Source of the DNA: JBBKWH01 sp037968855
GTDB taxonomy: Bacteria > Pseudomonadota > Gammaproteobacteria > Pseudomonadales > Moraxellaceae
DNA: 20,295 nucleotides
Direction of reading: 5' to 3'
Assembly: GCA_037968855.1 (NCBI GenBank)
Contig: JBBKWH010000045.1
Span: 1-20,295 of the forward strand
The notes beneath the pieces were generated by a model, which did not search any database, had not been told where the DNA came from, and worked only from the letters and a program-made list of their open reading frames with translations. A program made the translations under genes and the position numbers. Shown piece by piece: positions 1 to 6,648 of this stretch (its first letter is position 1; each line of letters opens with the position of its first letter).

Positions 1-529
1 GCTGACCGGTGTGCTGTGTATTTATGTGGTGTTGGTGCTGTTGTTTAAAGACTTTTTGCAGCCGATTACCATTTTGGTCGCTTTGCCGCTGTCGTTGGGC
101 GGTGCTTTTGTGCTGTTGCTCTTGACTGGCAGTAGCTTCTCAATGCCCAGCTTAATTGGCTTGATTATGCTGATGGGCATTGCCACCAAAAACTCGATCT
201 TATTGATTGATTATGCAATTTTGGCCAGAAAGCAGCGTGAGGTCACACGTTATGACGCGCTACTTGACGCCTGTCACAAACGCGCACGGCCCATCATCAT
301 GACCACCCTTGCCATGGGTGCCGGCATGTTGCCGATTACCTTGGGTCTGGGTGCTGCAGATCCGAGCTTTCGCGCGCCAATGGCGATTTCGGTGATTGGT
401 GGCTTGATCACCAGTACCTTCTTGTCGCTGTTGGTCATTCCGGTGTTTTATACCCTGATTGATGACCTGCAACGCGGCTTGCGCTGGTTACGCACTGGAC
501 GGACTGATGTGGTGACCCCACATAAATAA
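1..529 (+). CDS. RND multidrug efflux permease, C-terminal fragment
   Basis: This is the last roughly 175 codons of an inner-membrane resistance-nodulation-division (RND) permease; the reading frame is open at the window edge (first whole codon at position 2), so the true start lies upstream. The fragment carries the hydrophobic segments of the final transmembrane block. GIATKNSILLIDYA is the TM10 segment whose lysine corresponds to the proton-relay lysine of AcrB (AcrB has a similar GLSAKNAILIVEFA segment). It is followed by the family motif RPIIMTTLAMGAGMLP and a C-terminal helix ending in LLVIPVFYTLIDDL. This resembles the HAE1 (drug/hydrophobe) class more than the heavy-metal CusA class, but substrates cannot be read from this end. 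It is distinct from the complete AcrB-like pump at 6649-9795. The stop is TAA at 527-529. Confidence 0.88.
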   Translation, partial: LTGVLCIYVVLVLLFKDFLQPITILVALPLSLGGAFVLLLLTGSSFSMPSLIGLIMLMGIATKNSILLIDYAILARKQREVTRYDALLDACHKRARPIIMTTLAMGAGMLPITLGLGAADPSFRAPMAISVIGGLITSTFLSLLVIPVFYTLIDDLQRGLRWLRTGRTDVVTPHK

Positions 530-616
530 ACAGCACAAATTAGGTAGCACAGAAATCAAGACTCGCTGGTTAATTACTGGCGATTTGATCCCCCAACCTT
601 TGACAAGGAATACAGC

Positions 617-1030
617 ATGAACAAGCTGTTTAGTATTGCATTGATCATCGGCACGCTCGGTTTAAGCACCGTCACGCTGGCCCACGAACACGGCACCCAC
701 AACACTGGCGAGATCGAAGATCAGACCGAATTGTTAATGAAAAAAATGAAAAAAGCCTTTCGCGCCGCGCAAAACAGCGACAACTTGGCCGAGCTTGGCA
801 GTGCTGCAACCACGTTAACGCAATTAGCCAATCAAGCCAGCCAGCTTGACTACGGTTTAAACATGGATGAAAAAACCAAATACAAAGACGGCATGCAACG
901 ACTCAAAACTGACCTACAACAACTCAACGCAGCGATTGCAGCCAAAGACTTTGCCAGCGCCAAACGGTTGGTCGATCAGCAAATCAATGCCACCCGCAAG
1001 CAATCGCACAAGGCGTTGGATGTCAATTAA
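617..1030 (+). CDS. Periplasmic cytochrome b562-like protein
   Basis: The 137-residue product begins with a signal peptide (about residues 1-22, ending TLA before HEHGTH). The mature part is a four-helix bundle of cytochrome b562 size. Aligning the segment AFRAAQNSDN with NLKVIEKADN of E. coli b562 places M41 on the methionine haem ligand (Met7), and H131 in RKQSHKAL falls on the histidine ligand (His102). Both axial ligands are therefore present. Family members bind non-covalent haem b in the periplasm; the physiological partner is not known here. The start is supported by AAGGAA at 605-610, six bases before the ATG. The gene stands alone 87 bases after the RND gene and converges on the fadH-like gene. 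An unusual feature is the His-rich predicted mature N-terminus (H23, H25, H28), which E. coli b562 lacks. Confidence 0.82.
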   Translation: MNKLFSIALIIGTLGLSTVTLAHEHGTHNTGEIEDQTELLMKKMKKAFRAAQNSDNLAELGSAATTLTQLANQASQLDYGLNMDEKTKYKDGMQRLKTDLQQLNAAIAAKDFASAKRLVDQQINATRKQSHKALDVN

Positions 1031-1050
1031 GCGATTCATTGACGCAATGC

Positions 1051-1084
1051 AAAAAGCCAAGCACAACATCGCGTTATGCTTGGC
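1051..1084 (-). terminator. Intrinsic terminator for the fadH-like gene
   Basis: GCCAAGCA (1056-1063) pairs with TGCTTGGC (1077-1084). After one mismatch, an inner AAC/GTT stem extends it, with an ATCGC loop. Read on the minus strand, the hairpin is followed directly by TTTTT (complement of 1051-1055), the arrangement of an intrinsic terminator 26 bases after the minus-strand stop codon. On the plus strand only a short broken T-tract follows, so it may also weakly stop transcripts from the cytochrome gene. Confidence 0.75.
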
Positions 1085-1109
1085 AACTATTTTCGATCAA
1101 ACAATTACT

Positions 1110-3146
1110 TTAAACTGCCGCTGCCAACTCCGCGCCTTGCTTGATGGCAAACTTGGCATCTAACTCCATGGCTTTATTTGCCCCACCAATCAAATGCACC
1201 GACTGACCCGCATCCAGCAAGCCTTGATGCAACTCGCGTAACGGGTCTTGACCGGCACAAATAATCACATTGTCCACGTCTAGCACTTCGTCTGCGCCGC
1301 CAGTATTGATATGCAAGCCTGCTTCGTCGATCTTGAGGTAGCTGACGCCTGCACGCATATCAACGTGACGGTTTTTAAGGCCGGTGCGATGAATCCAGCC
1401 GGTGGTTTTACCCAGACCATCACCGACTTTGCTGGTTTTGCGTTGCAGCAAAAACACTTGGCGGCGAGTCTGTTCGACTTCCGGTTTTTTTAAGCCACCA
1501 CGATGCTGATAGCTTTGGTCAATGCCCCATTCGCTAAAGAACACTTGTGGATTTTGCGTGCCGCTTTCGCCGTCATGGGTTAGATATTCGGCCACATCAA
1601 AGCCAATCCCACCCGCGCCAATAATCGCCACGCGCTGACCGACTGGCTTGTGTTCGCGTAACACGTCCAAGTAGCTCAACACCTGACCACTGGCAATGCC
1701 TTGCTCTATACCTGCAATCTCTGGCATCCGTGGGGCGATACCAGTCGCCAACACCACTTCGTCAAAGCCATCGGCCAGCAATTGCGCGGTATCGACACGG
1801 CTATTCAGCTTGAGCGTGACGCCGGTCAATTCAATTTGCTTGTTGAAGTAACGAATGGTCTCGTAAAACTCGTCTTTACCGGGGATAGTTTTGGCGATAT
1901 TGAACTGGCCGCCAATCTCGTGGCTGGCATCAAACAAGGTCACGTTGTGGCCACGACCCGCCGCAACAGTCGAGAAACTCAAACCCGCAGGGCCAGCACC
2001 GACCACCGCGATTTTTTTGACCTGCTCAGTTGGCCGGTAAACCAACTCGGTCTCGTGGCAGGCGCGTGGATTGACCAAGCACGAGGTAATCTGACCTTTA
2101 AAAATATGATCCAAACAGGCTTGGTTACAGCCAATACAGGTGTTGATTTCGTCAGCTTTGTTGGCTTCGGCTTTTTGGATAAAAAACGGATCAGCCAACA
2201 ATGGACGCGCCATTGACACCATGTCACAGCAACCATCGGCGATCAGTTGATCAGCCACTTCTGGCGCGTTAATGCGGTTGGTGGTGACCAAGGGAATCGA
2301 CACTTCGCCTTTTAGTTTTTGCGTGACCCATGCAAAGGCCGCGCGTGGCACTTTGGTGGCAATGGTCGGAATCCGCGCTTCGTGCCAGCCAATGCCAGTA
2401 TTGATGATCGTTGCGCCAGCCGCTTCAATGGCTTTGCCCAGTTGCACCACTTCGTCAAAACTAGAGCCTTTTTCGATCAGATCCAGCATCGACAAGCGAT
2501 AAATGATGATGAAGTTTGGGCCAACGCGTTCACGCACACGACGGACAATCTCAATCGGAAAGCGAATGCGATTCTCGTAGCTGCCACCCCACTCATCGGT
2601 GCGGTGGTTGGTATGCGCGACAATAAATTGGTTAATCAAATAGCCTTCTGACCCCATCACTTCAACGCCGTCATAACCCGCTTGCTGCGCGTAGGCGGCA
2701 CTTTTGGCAAAGTCTTCGATGGTTTGTTCGATGTCGTCACTACTCAGTTCGCGCGGCTGAAACATGTTAATTGGCGCACGAATCGGGCTTGGTGCCACCA
2801 AGTCTGGCTGATAGGAATAACGTCCGGTATGCAAAATCTGCATGGCGATTTTGCCGCCTTCACGATGCACTGCCGCCACGACGGGTTTGTGATGCTCAAC
2901 GTCAGTCTCGCTACACATGGTCGCGCCGCCAAAGGCCACCACGCCTTGCGGATTGGGCGCAATGCCGCCGGTCACAATCAACGCCACCCCACCACGCGCA
3001 CGCTCGGCATAGAACTCGGCCATCCGATAAAAACCGTTTTCGGCTTCTTCTAGGCCCAAGTGCATGGAACCCATCAACAGGCGGTTTTTAAGCGTGGTAA
3101 AACCCAAATCTAACGGTTGTAATAAGTGTGGATAGGCAGTAGTCAT
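1110..3146 (-). CDS. fadH: NADPH-dependent 2,4-dienoyl-CoA reductase (FadH type)
   Basis: The 678-residue flavoprotein matches E. coli FadH in length (672) and in its N-terminus (PLDLGFTTLKNRLLMGSMH). It reduces 2,4-dienoyl-CoA intermediates in beta-oxidation of polyunsaturated fatty acids. In order: an Old Yellow Enzyme-type FMN TIM barrel (about 1-330) with the expected active-site Y169 and H255; a 4Fe-4S cluster with C337, C340, C344 and C356 (CIGCNQAC then SC); a FAD-binding Rossmann motif GAGPAG at 383-388; and an NAD(P)H motif GAGGIG at 510-515. The frame stays open upstream to 3266, but the start at 3146 is preferred because GAGGA (complement of 3153-3157) lies six bases upstream and because it matches the family N-terminus. 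The gene is divergent from the PadR regulator and shares its operator region. Confidence 0.93.
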   Translation of the reverse strand: MTTAYPHLLQPLDLGFTTLKNRLLMGSMHLGLEEAENGFYRMAEFYAERARGGVALIVTGGIAPNPQGVVAFGGATMCSETDVEHHKPVVAAVHREGGKIAMQILHTGRYSYQPDLVAPSPIRAPINMFQPRELSSDDIEQTIEDFAKSAAYAQQAGYDGVEVMGSEGYLINQFIVAHTNHRTDEWGGSYENRIRFPIEIVRRVRERVGPNFIIIYRLSMLDLIEKGSSFDEVVQLGKAIEAAGATIINTGIGWHEARIPTIATKVPRAAFAWVTQKLKGEVSIPLVTTNRINAPEVADQLIADGCCDMVSMARPLLADPFFIQKAEANKADEINTCIGCNQACLDHIFKGQITSCLVNPRACHETELVYRPTEQVKKIAVVGAGPAGLSFSTVAAGRGHNVTLFDASHEIGGQFNIAKTIPGKDEFYETIRYFNKQIELTGVTLKLNSRVDTAQLLADGFDEVVLATGIAPRMPEIAGIEQGIASGQVLSYLDVLREHKPVGQRVAIIGAGGIGFDVAEYLTHDGESGTQNPQVFFSEWGIDQSYQHRGGLKKPEVEQTRRQVFLLQRKTSKVGDGLGKTTGWIHRTGLKNRHVDMRAGVSYLKIDEAGLHINTGGADEVLDVDNVIICAGQDPLRELHQGLLDAGQSVHLIGGANKAMELDAKFAIKQGAELAAAV

Positions 3147-3229
3147 GGCGAGTCCTCGGCGCAGTGTTAGTCGCGCACGGTAGATGGCTGGTGATGAATA
3201 GCATGTTGCGTTGCTAAGCAATCTAAACA

Positions 3230-3249
3230 ATATGCAACGGGTTGCATAT
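3230..3249. promoter_or_regulatory. Palindromic operator 1 (PadR/AphA-type)
   Basis: A 20-base near-perfect palindrome with arms ATATGCAAC and GTTGCATAT around a central GG. It contains TATGCA-N6-TGCATA (3231-3248), the pattern reported for the PadR-family regulator AphA of Vibrio cholerae. It lies between the divergent fadH-like and padR-like genes and would cover the fadH transcription start predicted at about 3244. Confidence 0.75.
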
Positions 3250-3250
3250 A

Positions 3251-3279
3251 AATCTAGGCCAGTCACTGCTAATATGCAA
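3251..3279 (-). promoter_or_regulatory. Putative fadH promoter (-35/-10)
   Basis: On the minus strand TTGCAT (complement of 3274-3279) is followed by a 17-base spacer and TAGATT (complement of 3251-3256). The match to consensus is partial: 3 of 6 in the -35 and 4 of 6 in the -10. The -35 lies in operator 2 and the predicted start falls in operator 1, so bound regulator would block it. Confidence 0.4.
3267..3275 (+). promoter_or_regulatory. Putative extended -10 of the padR-like gene
   Basis: TGCTAATAT is an extended -10 (TGn followed by TAATAT). It overlaps the left arm of operator 2, and no good -35 stands at standard spacing. The predicted start at about 3282 would fall inside the palindrome. 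Confidence 0.4.
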
Positions 3280-3292
3280 CCGGTTGCATATT
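3271..3292. promoter_or_regulatory. Palindromic operator 2 (PadR/AphA-type)
   Basis: A perfect 22-base palindrome containing TATGCA-N6-TGCATA at 3273-3290. Its centre (3281.5) is 42 bases from the centre of operator 1 (3239.5), close to four helical turns, so two dimers could sit on the same DNA face. It overlaps the putative regulator -10 element and lies 24 bases before the regulator ATG, so autorepression is likely. Confidence 0.78.
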
Positions 3293-3316
3293 TATTTTTT
3301 GAACGCGGAGGTCACG

Positions 3317-3859
3317 ATGTCATTACCGCATGCCTTGATGGTGTCATTGATCGAACGGCCTTGCTCTGGCTATGACTTGGCACGACGGTTTGAAACAACC
3401 ATCGGCTATTTTTGGCGCGCCTCGCATCAACAGATTTATCGTGAGTTAGGCCGGATGGAAACAGCTGGATGGATTTGCTCCACCGCCGACGATCAAAGCA
3501 ATACTGGCCGCCGCACCTATCAAGTGCAAAGCGCTGGCATTGTCGAACTCAAGCGCTGGGCCAGCCAAGGCGAAGATCCAGTGATTTTGCGTGATCCGTT
3601 TTTTGTGCGTTTGCGTGCCGATGCGATGGTCGGGCCATTGGGCCTGCAAGACGAGCTACGCCATCGGATGGCCCATCACCAACTTAAACTCGATACCTAT
3701 GCCGTGATCGAACAACATGATTTTTTAAACCGTCCGCAGACTCGCGCCATTCAGATTCAACATCAGATTTTAAAAGCAGGCATCTTATACGAGCGCAATA
3801 TGCTGGCTTGGTCGCAACAGATGTTAGATGTACTGGATCAATTTGATGACCCGACTTAG
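3317..3859 (+). CDS. AphA-like PadR family transcriptional regulator
   Basis: The 180-residue protein has the PadR winged-helix domain at about 1-75 (MSLPHALMVSLIERPCSGYDLARRF, then YFWRASHQQIYRELGRMETAGW) and the C-terminal Vir_act_alpha_C dimerisation helix at about 90-175. The N-terminus is strikingly like Vibrio AphA (MSLPH..., IGYFW.ASHQQ.YREL), and the length is close to AphA (179). The start at 3317 is fixed by GGAGG at 3307-3311, five bases upstream; the frame extends upstream to 3242, but that part runs through both operators and has no ribosome site. The gene is divergent from fadH, and the TATGCA-N6-TGCATA palindromes between them suggest it controls both genes. The ligand is unknown; an acyl-CoA or fatty-acid-related signal would fit but is only inferred from the neighbour. 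Confidence 0.88.
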   Translation: MSLPHALMVSLIERPCSGYDLARRFETTIGYFWRASHQQIYRELGRMETAGWICSTADDQSNTGRRTYQVQSAGIVELKRWASQGEDPVILRDPFFVRLRADAMVGPLGLQDELRHRMAHHQLKLDTYAVIEQHDFLNRPQTRAIQIQHQILKAGILYERNMLAWSQQMLDVLDQFDDPT

Positions 3860-4041
3860 CCCTAGCATATAGTCGCCGGATCAAACACACCGTCGTACAC
3901 GATCTACAGCACTGATGACTGGATATATTTTGCGCTAGCGTCTGGGTTTAAGTCTAAATCCAAGGCGCAGCTCACAAAAATGAATGTCCGTTACATATTC
4001 TCAACGCAACAAAGATCCGCATTCATTGTGTAGCCATGATT

Positions 4042-4057
4042 GTTAATCATGATTAAC
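4042..4057. promoter_or_regulatory. Perfect 16-bp palindrome GTTAATCATGATTAAC
   Basis: An exact 16-base dyad with a further CATGATT half-copy immediately to its left (4036-4042). It is an operator-like site for a dimeric regulator; the binding protein is unknown. It lies about 290 bases upstream of the PAP2 gene. Confidence 0.4.
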
Positions 4058-4160
4058 CTTTCAAAAATAGTCGACAAGCCTCTTATTTTGTTAAAAAAAT
4101 ACAGTTATCAACTCAATTAACCCGCCTACTTTGTGCACAGTTATTTCGTTTGCACAAGAC

Positions 4161-4190
4161 TTGCATTTTTTCTGTACCCATCAGTACACT
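4161..4190 (+). promoter_or_regulatory. Putative promoter of the PAP2 gene
   Basis: TTGCAT (4161-4166), an 18-base spacer and TACACT (4185-4190). Each hexamer matches its consensus only partially. The upstream palindrome (4174-4187) overlaps the -10, and the downstream one (4202-4215) would sit just after the start, so the promoter looks repressible. Confidence 0.35.
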
Positions 4191-4215
4191 TCACTGAATT
4201 CGTACTGATCAGTAC
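4174..4215. promoter_or_regulatory. Pair of GTAC-N6-GTAC operator-like sites
   Basis: GTACTGATCAGTAC (4202-4215) is a perfect 14-base palindrome. GTACCCATCAGTAC (4174-4187) is an imperfect copy that differs at three positions. Their centres are 28 bases apart and they flank the predicted transcription start of the PAP2 gene. The size and symmetry suit a TetR/MarR-like dimer, but no cognate regulator lies adjacent. Confidence 0.45.
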
Positions 4216-4335
4216 ATTTTTTGGAGTAATCCTTGCATACATCATGCCTGTCGCACCAATTCTTCGCGTGATCACTCCCTAGGCGATCACATGCATATAT
4301 TGAGAATGACACCACTCTGTCTGTGAGTATCGCCA

Positions 4336-5091
4336 ATGCCCAACACAAAGCACCATAGTACAGAACAGGTCGATCCATCTGCCAGTGCGTCGTTGACTCA
4401 CCTTGCCCGACAGCAGGCCACTCACTCAGTGATTCCCGCCTCGACTCAAGGCAAGTTATGGATGCTGTGGTGGGTGATTGTGCTGCCACTGTGGTTGCTC
4501 GGTTGGATCTCCGAAGAATTGCTGGAGCAAGAGCATTTTGCCTTTGATGTGCCGATCATGCAGGCCGTTCATGGCTACGCCACGCCATGGCTAGACTACG
4601 TCGCGATTGGATTATCGATTGTCGGTGGGCTGCCGGTAATGAGTGGCGTCAGTGTGCTGTTGGCGGTGCTGGTGTGGCGTTATGACCGTGTTGATAGTCA
4701 TTTGATCTGGATCTCAATGGTCGGTGCAGCACTGATGACGTGGGTGATGAAACTGACCTTTGATCGACCTCGGCCTATGCTCTGGCCCAGATTGGTGCAG
4801 GAATACGGTGCATCGTTTCCAAGTGGTCATAGCTTGTACGCCATGGTGTTTGGCGTGTTGCTAATAATACTCAGTCGGCATCTGGCCAAGCAGATGCGTC
4901 TGGCAGTGATTGGATTAGCGCTGTTATGGATTGGGTTGGTTGGCTTGTCGCGCGTGTATTTGGGCGTGCATTACCCGACCGATGTTTTAGGCGGCTGGGT
5001 CGTAGGATGGGTGTGGGTTTGCGGGGTGTGGTTGGTCCTTCATCGCATCCAAACCAGCCAGCTCCAAAATGACAAAGCCACTGCGCAATAG
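4336..5091 (+). CDS. PAP2 superfamily membrane phosphatase
   Basis: The 251-residue protein has a hydrophilic N-terminus of about 40 residues and then about six transmembrane segments. All three parts of the PAP2/type 2 phosphatidic acid phosphatase signature are present: K139-x4-R144-P-R146-P (KLTFDRPRP), P162-SGH-165 and S205-R-x5-H212-x3-D216 (SRVYLGVHYPTD). These residues form the phosphate-binding and histidine nucleophile site of the family, which removes phosphate from lipids such as phosphatidic acid, phosphatidylglycerophosphate or undecaprenyl pyrophosphate; the substrate cannot be chosen from sequence. The ribosome site is weak (GTGAG at about 4324-4328). No better ATG exists before residue 43, which already lies in the first membrane helix. 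The gene appears monocistronic, with a hairpin downstream. Confidence 0.88.
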   Translation: MPNTKHHSTEQVDPSASASLTHLARQQATHSVIPASTQGKLWMLWWVIVLPLWLLGWISEELLEQEHFAFDVPIMQAVHGYATPWLDYVAIGLSIVGGLPVMSGVSVLLAVLVWRYDRVDSHLIWISMVGAALMTWVMKLTFDRPRPMLWPRLVQEYGASFPSGHSLYAMVFGVLLIILSRHLAKQMRLAVIGLALLWIGLVGLSRVYLGVHYPTDVLGGWVVGWVWVCGVWLVLHRIQTSQLQNDKATAQ

Positions 5092-5110
5092 ACGTTAGAA
5101 AGTAGGTCGC

Positions 5111-5147
5111 TCCACGTTTGGCGTGGATCAAGATTTTTGGTTTTTTT
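5111..5147 (+). terminator. Probable terminator after the PAP2 gene
   Basis: TCCACG (5111-5116) pairs with CGTGGA (5122-5127) across a TTTGG loop. A T-rich stretch follows (5133-5137 and 5141-5147). The stem is only six pairs and the T-run begins five bases after it, so efficiency may be moderate. Confidence 0.5.
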
Positions 5148-5157
5148 GGTTTTTATC

Positions 5158-5176
5158 AACATCAACGCTTGTTGTT
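5158..5176. promoter_or_regulatory. Inverted repeat upstream of the efflux operon
   Basis: A 19-base dyad in which AACA-T-CAA pairs with TTG-T-TGTT around CGC, with a single T/T mismatch. It lies 32 bases before the adaptor start, where an operator or leader hairpin of the pump operon would be expected. No convincing -35/-10 pair was identified around it. Confidence 0.35.
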
Positions 5177-5208
5177 TTGACAGGCACTGACGTATGAGGT
5201 GAATGATG

Positions 5209-6627
5209 ATGGCACATACGCGACACGGTCGGTCTTTGACAGCCTTAGCGATAGTTTTAGCAGTTGGCGGGGGGCTGACAGCGTGTAATAAATCCGAACA
5301 AGCACCGGCAGCAGCCCAAGCGGGTGCAGCCGCGCCACTACCTGAAGTGGTGGTGGTGGTCGCACAAAATCAGCCCGTTGAACGCAGTATCGAGTTGGCG
5401 GGTCGCTTACGCGCCTACCAAGTGGCCGATGTGCGACCACAGGTGTCTGGCATTGTTCAACAACGGTTGTTTACTGAAGGCTCCATGGTCAAAGCTGGTC
5501 AAGCCCTGTACCGGATTGATGCAGCCAGCTATCAAAGCAACGTCAACAGTGCCAAGGCTGCGGTACAACGCGCTCAAGCCAATCTGGCCGCGCTACAAGT
5601 CAAAGCCCAGCGCTACAAACAGTTGATCGGCATTAATGCGGTCAGCAAGCAAGAATACGACGACATTGCTGCGCAAGTGGTCTTGGCTCAAGCCGATTTG
5701 TCGGCCAGTCAAGCCAGCTTATCCAGCAGTCAAATCGATCTTAATCGTGCGATTGTCAGTGCGCCGATTAGTGGACAAACCGGCACGTCAAATGTCACCG
5801 CAGGTGCATTGGTCACCGCCAGCCAAAGCACCGCCATGGTGACCATTCAACAGCTTGATCCGTTGTATGTCGACATTACCCAGTCCAGCGCCGACTTGCT
5901 TAAGCTGCGCGCCCAATTGTCGAGCGGTCAATTAGACGCCGATGGTAGCGCCAACGTACGCCTGACGCTACCCGATGGCAGCACGTACCCACAGACCGCA
6001 CGCTTGCAGTTTTCCAATGCCAGCGTGGATGAAACCACCGGAACGGTGACTTTGCGTGCAGTCGTGGCTAATCCGCGCAACCTATTACTACCGGGCATGT
6101 ATGTCAAAGCCCAAGTCAGCCAAGGCCGTCTACCTGCGGCCATGCTGATCCCACAACAAGCGCTGACCCGCACCCCACAAGGTGATGCCTCAGTGTTGGT
6201 GGTGGCACAAGACGGCAGCGTTAGCCAACGTGTGGTCACTGCTGCCTTTACCCAAGGCGACAAATGGGTCGTGACCGATGGCTTGCAAGAAGGCGAGCGC
6301 ATCATTGTGGCCGGTAGCCAAAAAATCCGCATGATCCCCGGCGCACCAGCGCCCAAAGTGAATGCAGTGCTACAAACGCCTGAAAGTGATACGCCAGCAG
6401 CAGCAGCCGCAAATGCAGCAGCCAATCCTGCCAGCAAAACGGACAGTAAGGCCGAGAGCGAAACCGCAACCGGTATGTCAGTCACCGATGCCAACACCAT
6501 GCCGCATAGCACCACGCCTGAGATCACGCCGACTGCACCAAGCGCGGCAGCACCAGCGGGTGATCAGGCTGACCGTGCTGCGGCTCCTGCGTCATCGACC
6601 TCCGGCACTCGTCCGGCCCAGTCTTAA
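5209..6627 (+). CDS. RND efflux periplasmic adaptor lipoprotein (AcrA/AdeI-like)
   Basis: This membrane fusion protein links the inner-membrane pump to the outer-membrane channel. It has a lipoprotein signal with lipobox LTAC (C26), then a barrel-sandwich/lipoyl half at about 46-105 (VRPQVSGIVQQRLFTEGSMVKAGQ), a coiled-coil hairpin at about 108-180, the returning lipoyl half (APISGQTGTSNVTAGALV) and the beta-barrel and membrane-proximal domains to about 385. Residues 388-472 form an Ala/Thr/Ser/Pro-rich low-complexity tail, much longer than in typical AcrA/AdeI proteins. ATGs occur in tandem at 5203, 5206 and 5209. GAGGTGA at 5196-5202 is too close to the first, so 5209 (or 5206) is preferred. 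It is the first gene of the pump operon, 21 bases before the RND gene. Confidence 0.93.
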   Translation: MAHTRHGRSLTALAIVLAVGGGLTACNKSEQAPAAAQAGAAAPLPEVVVVVAQNQPVERSIELAGRLRAYQVADVRPQVSGIVQQRLFTEGSMVKAGQALYRIDAASYQSNVNSAKAAVQRAQANLAALQVKAQRYKQLIGINAVSKQEYDDIAAQVVLAQADLSASQASLSSSQIDLNRAIVSAPISGQTGTSNVTAGALVTASQSTAMVTIQQLDPLYVDITQSSADLLKLRAQLSSGQLDADGSANVRLTLPDGSTYPQTARLQFSNASVDETTGTVTLRAVVANPRNLLLPGMYVKAQVSQGRLPAAMLIPQQALTRTPQGDASVLVVAQDGSVSQRVVTAAFTQGDKWVVTDGLQEGERIIVAGSQKIRMIPGAPAPKVNAVLQTPESDTPAAAAANAAANPASKTDSKAESETATGMSVTDANTMPHSTTPEITPTAPSAAAPAGDQADRAAAPASSTSGTRPAQS

Positions 6628-6648
6628 CTCTCGACAGGAGCTGCCGTT

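Larger units (their letters stand above)
3860..4335. other. Gene-free regulatory-looking interval before the PAP2 gene
   Basis: No credible coding region was found in these 476 bases; a minus-strand open frame that reaches into the PAP2 start is read as a shadow. The interval becomes AT-rich from about 4000. It contains a perfect 16-base palindrome (4042-4057), two related palindromes (4174-4187 and 4202-4215) and a possible promoter (4161-4190). No clear terminator for the PadR gene was seen. A 12-codon open frame at 4244-4282 has GGAG 17 bases upstream, too far to support translation. Confidence 0.6.

Noticed and set aside
2272..3053. Plus-strand open frames across the fadH-like gene
   Set aside because: They are reverse-strand shadows of a strongly supported flavoprotein, with no domains of their own.
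3147..3266. 40-residue N-terminal extension of the fadH-like frame
   Set aside because: It runs through operator 1 and the promoter region, has no ribosome site, and the family N-terminus begins at 3146 after a good GAGGA.
4244..4282. 12-codon open frame (MPVAPILRVITP) as a leader peptide before PAP2
   Set aside because: GGAG is 17 bases away, there is no regulatory codon run, and no attenuator hairpin was found.
4181..4489. Minus-strand 102-codon open frame overlapping the PAP2 start
   Set aside because: It has no recognisable domain or ribosome site, overlaps a clear gene, and contains the paired palindromes; treated as chance.
5928..6527. Long minus-strand open frame inside the adaptor gene
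   Set aside because: It is antisense to a clear adaptor gene and its composition follows from the Ala-rich tail codons; no family resemblance.
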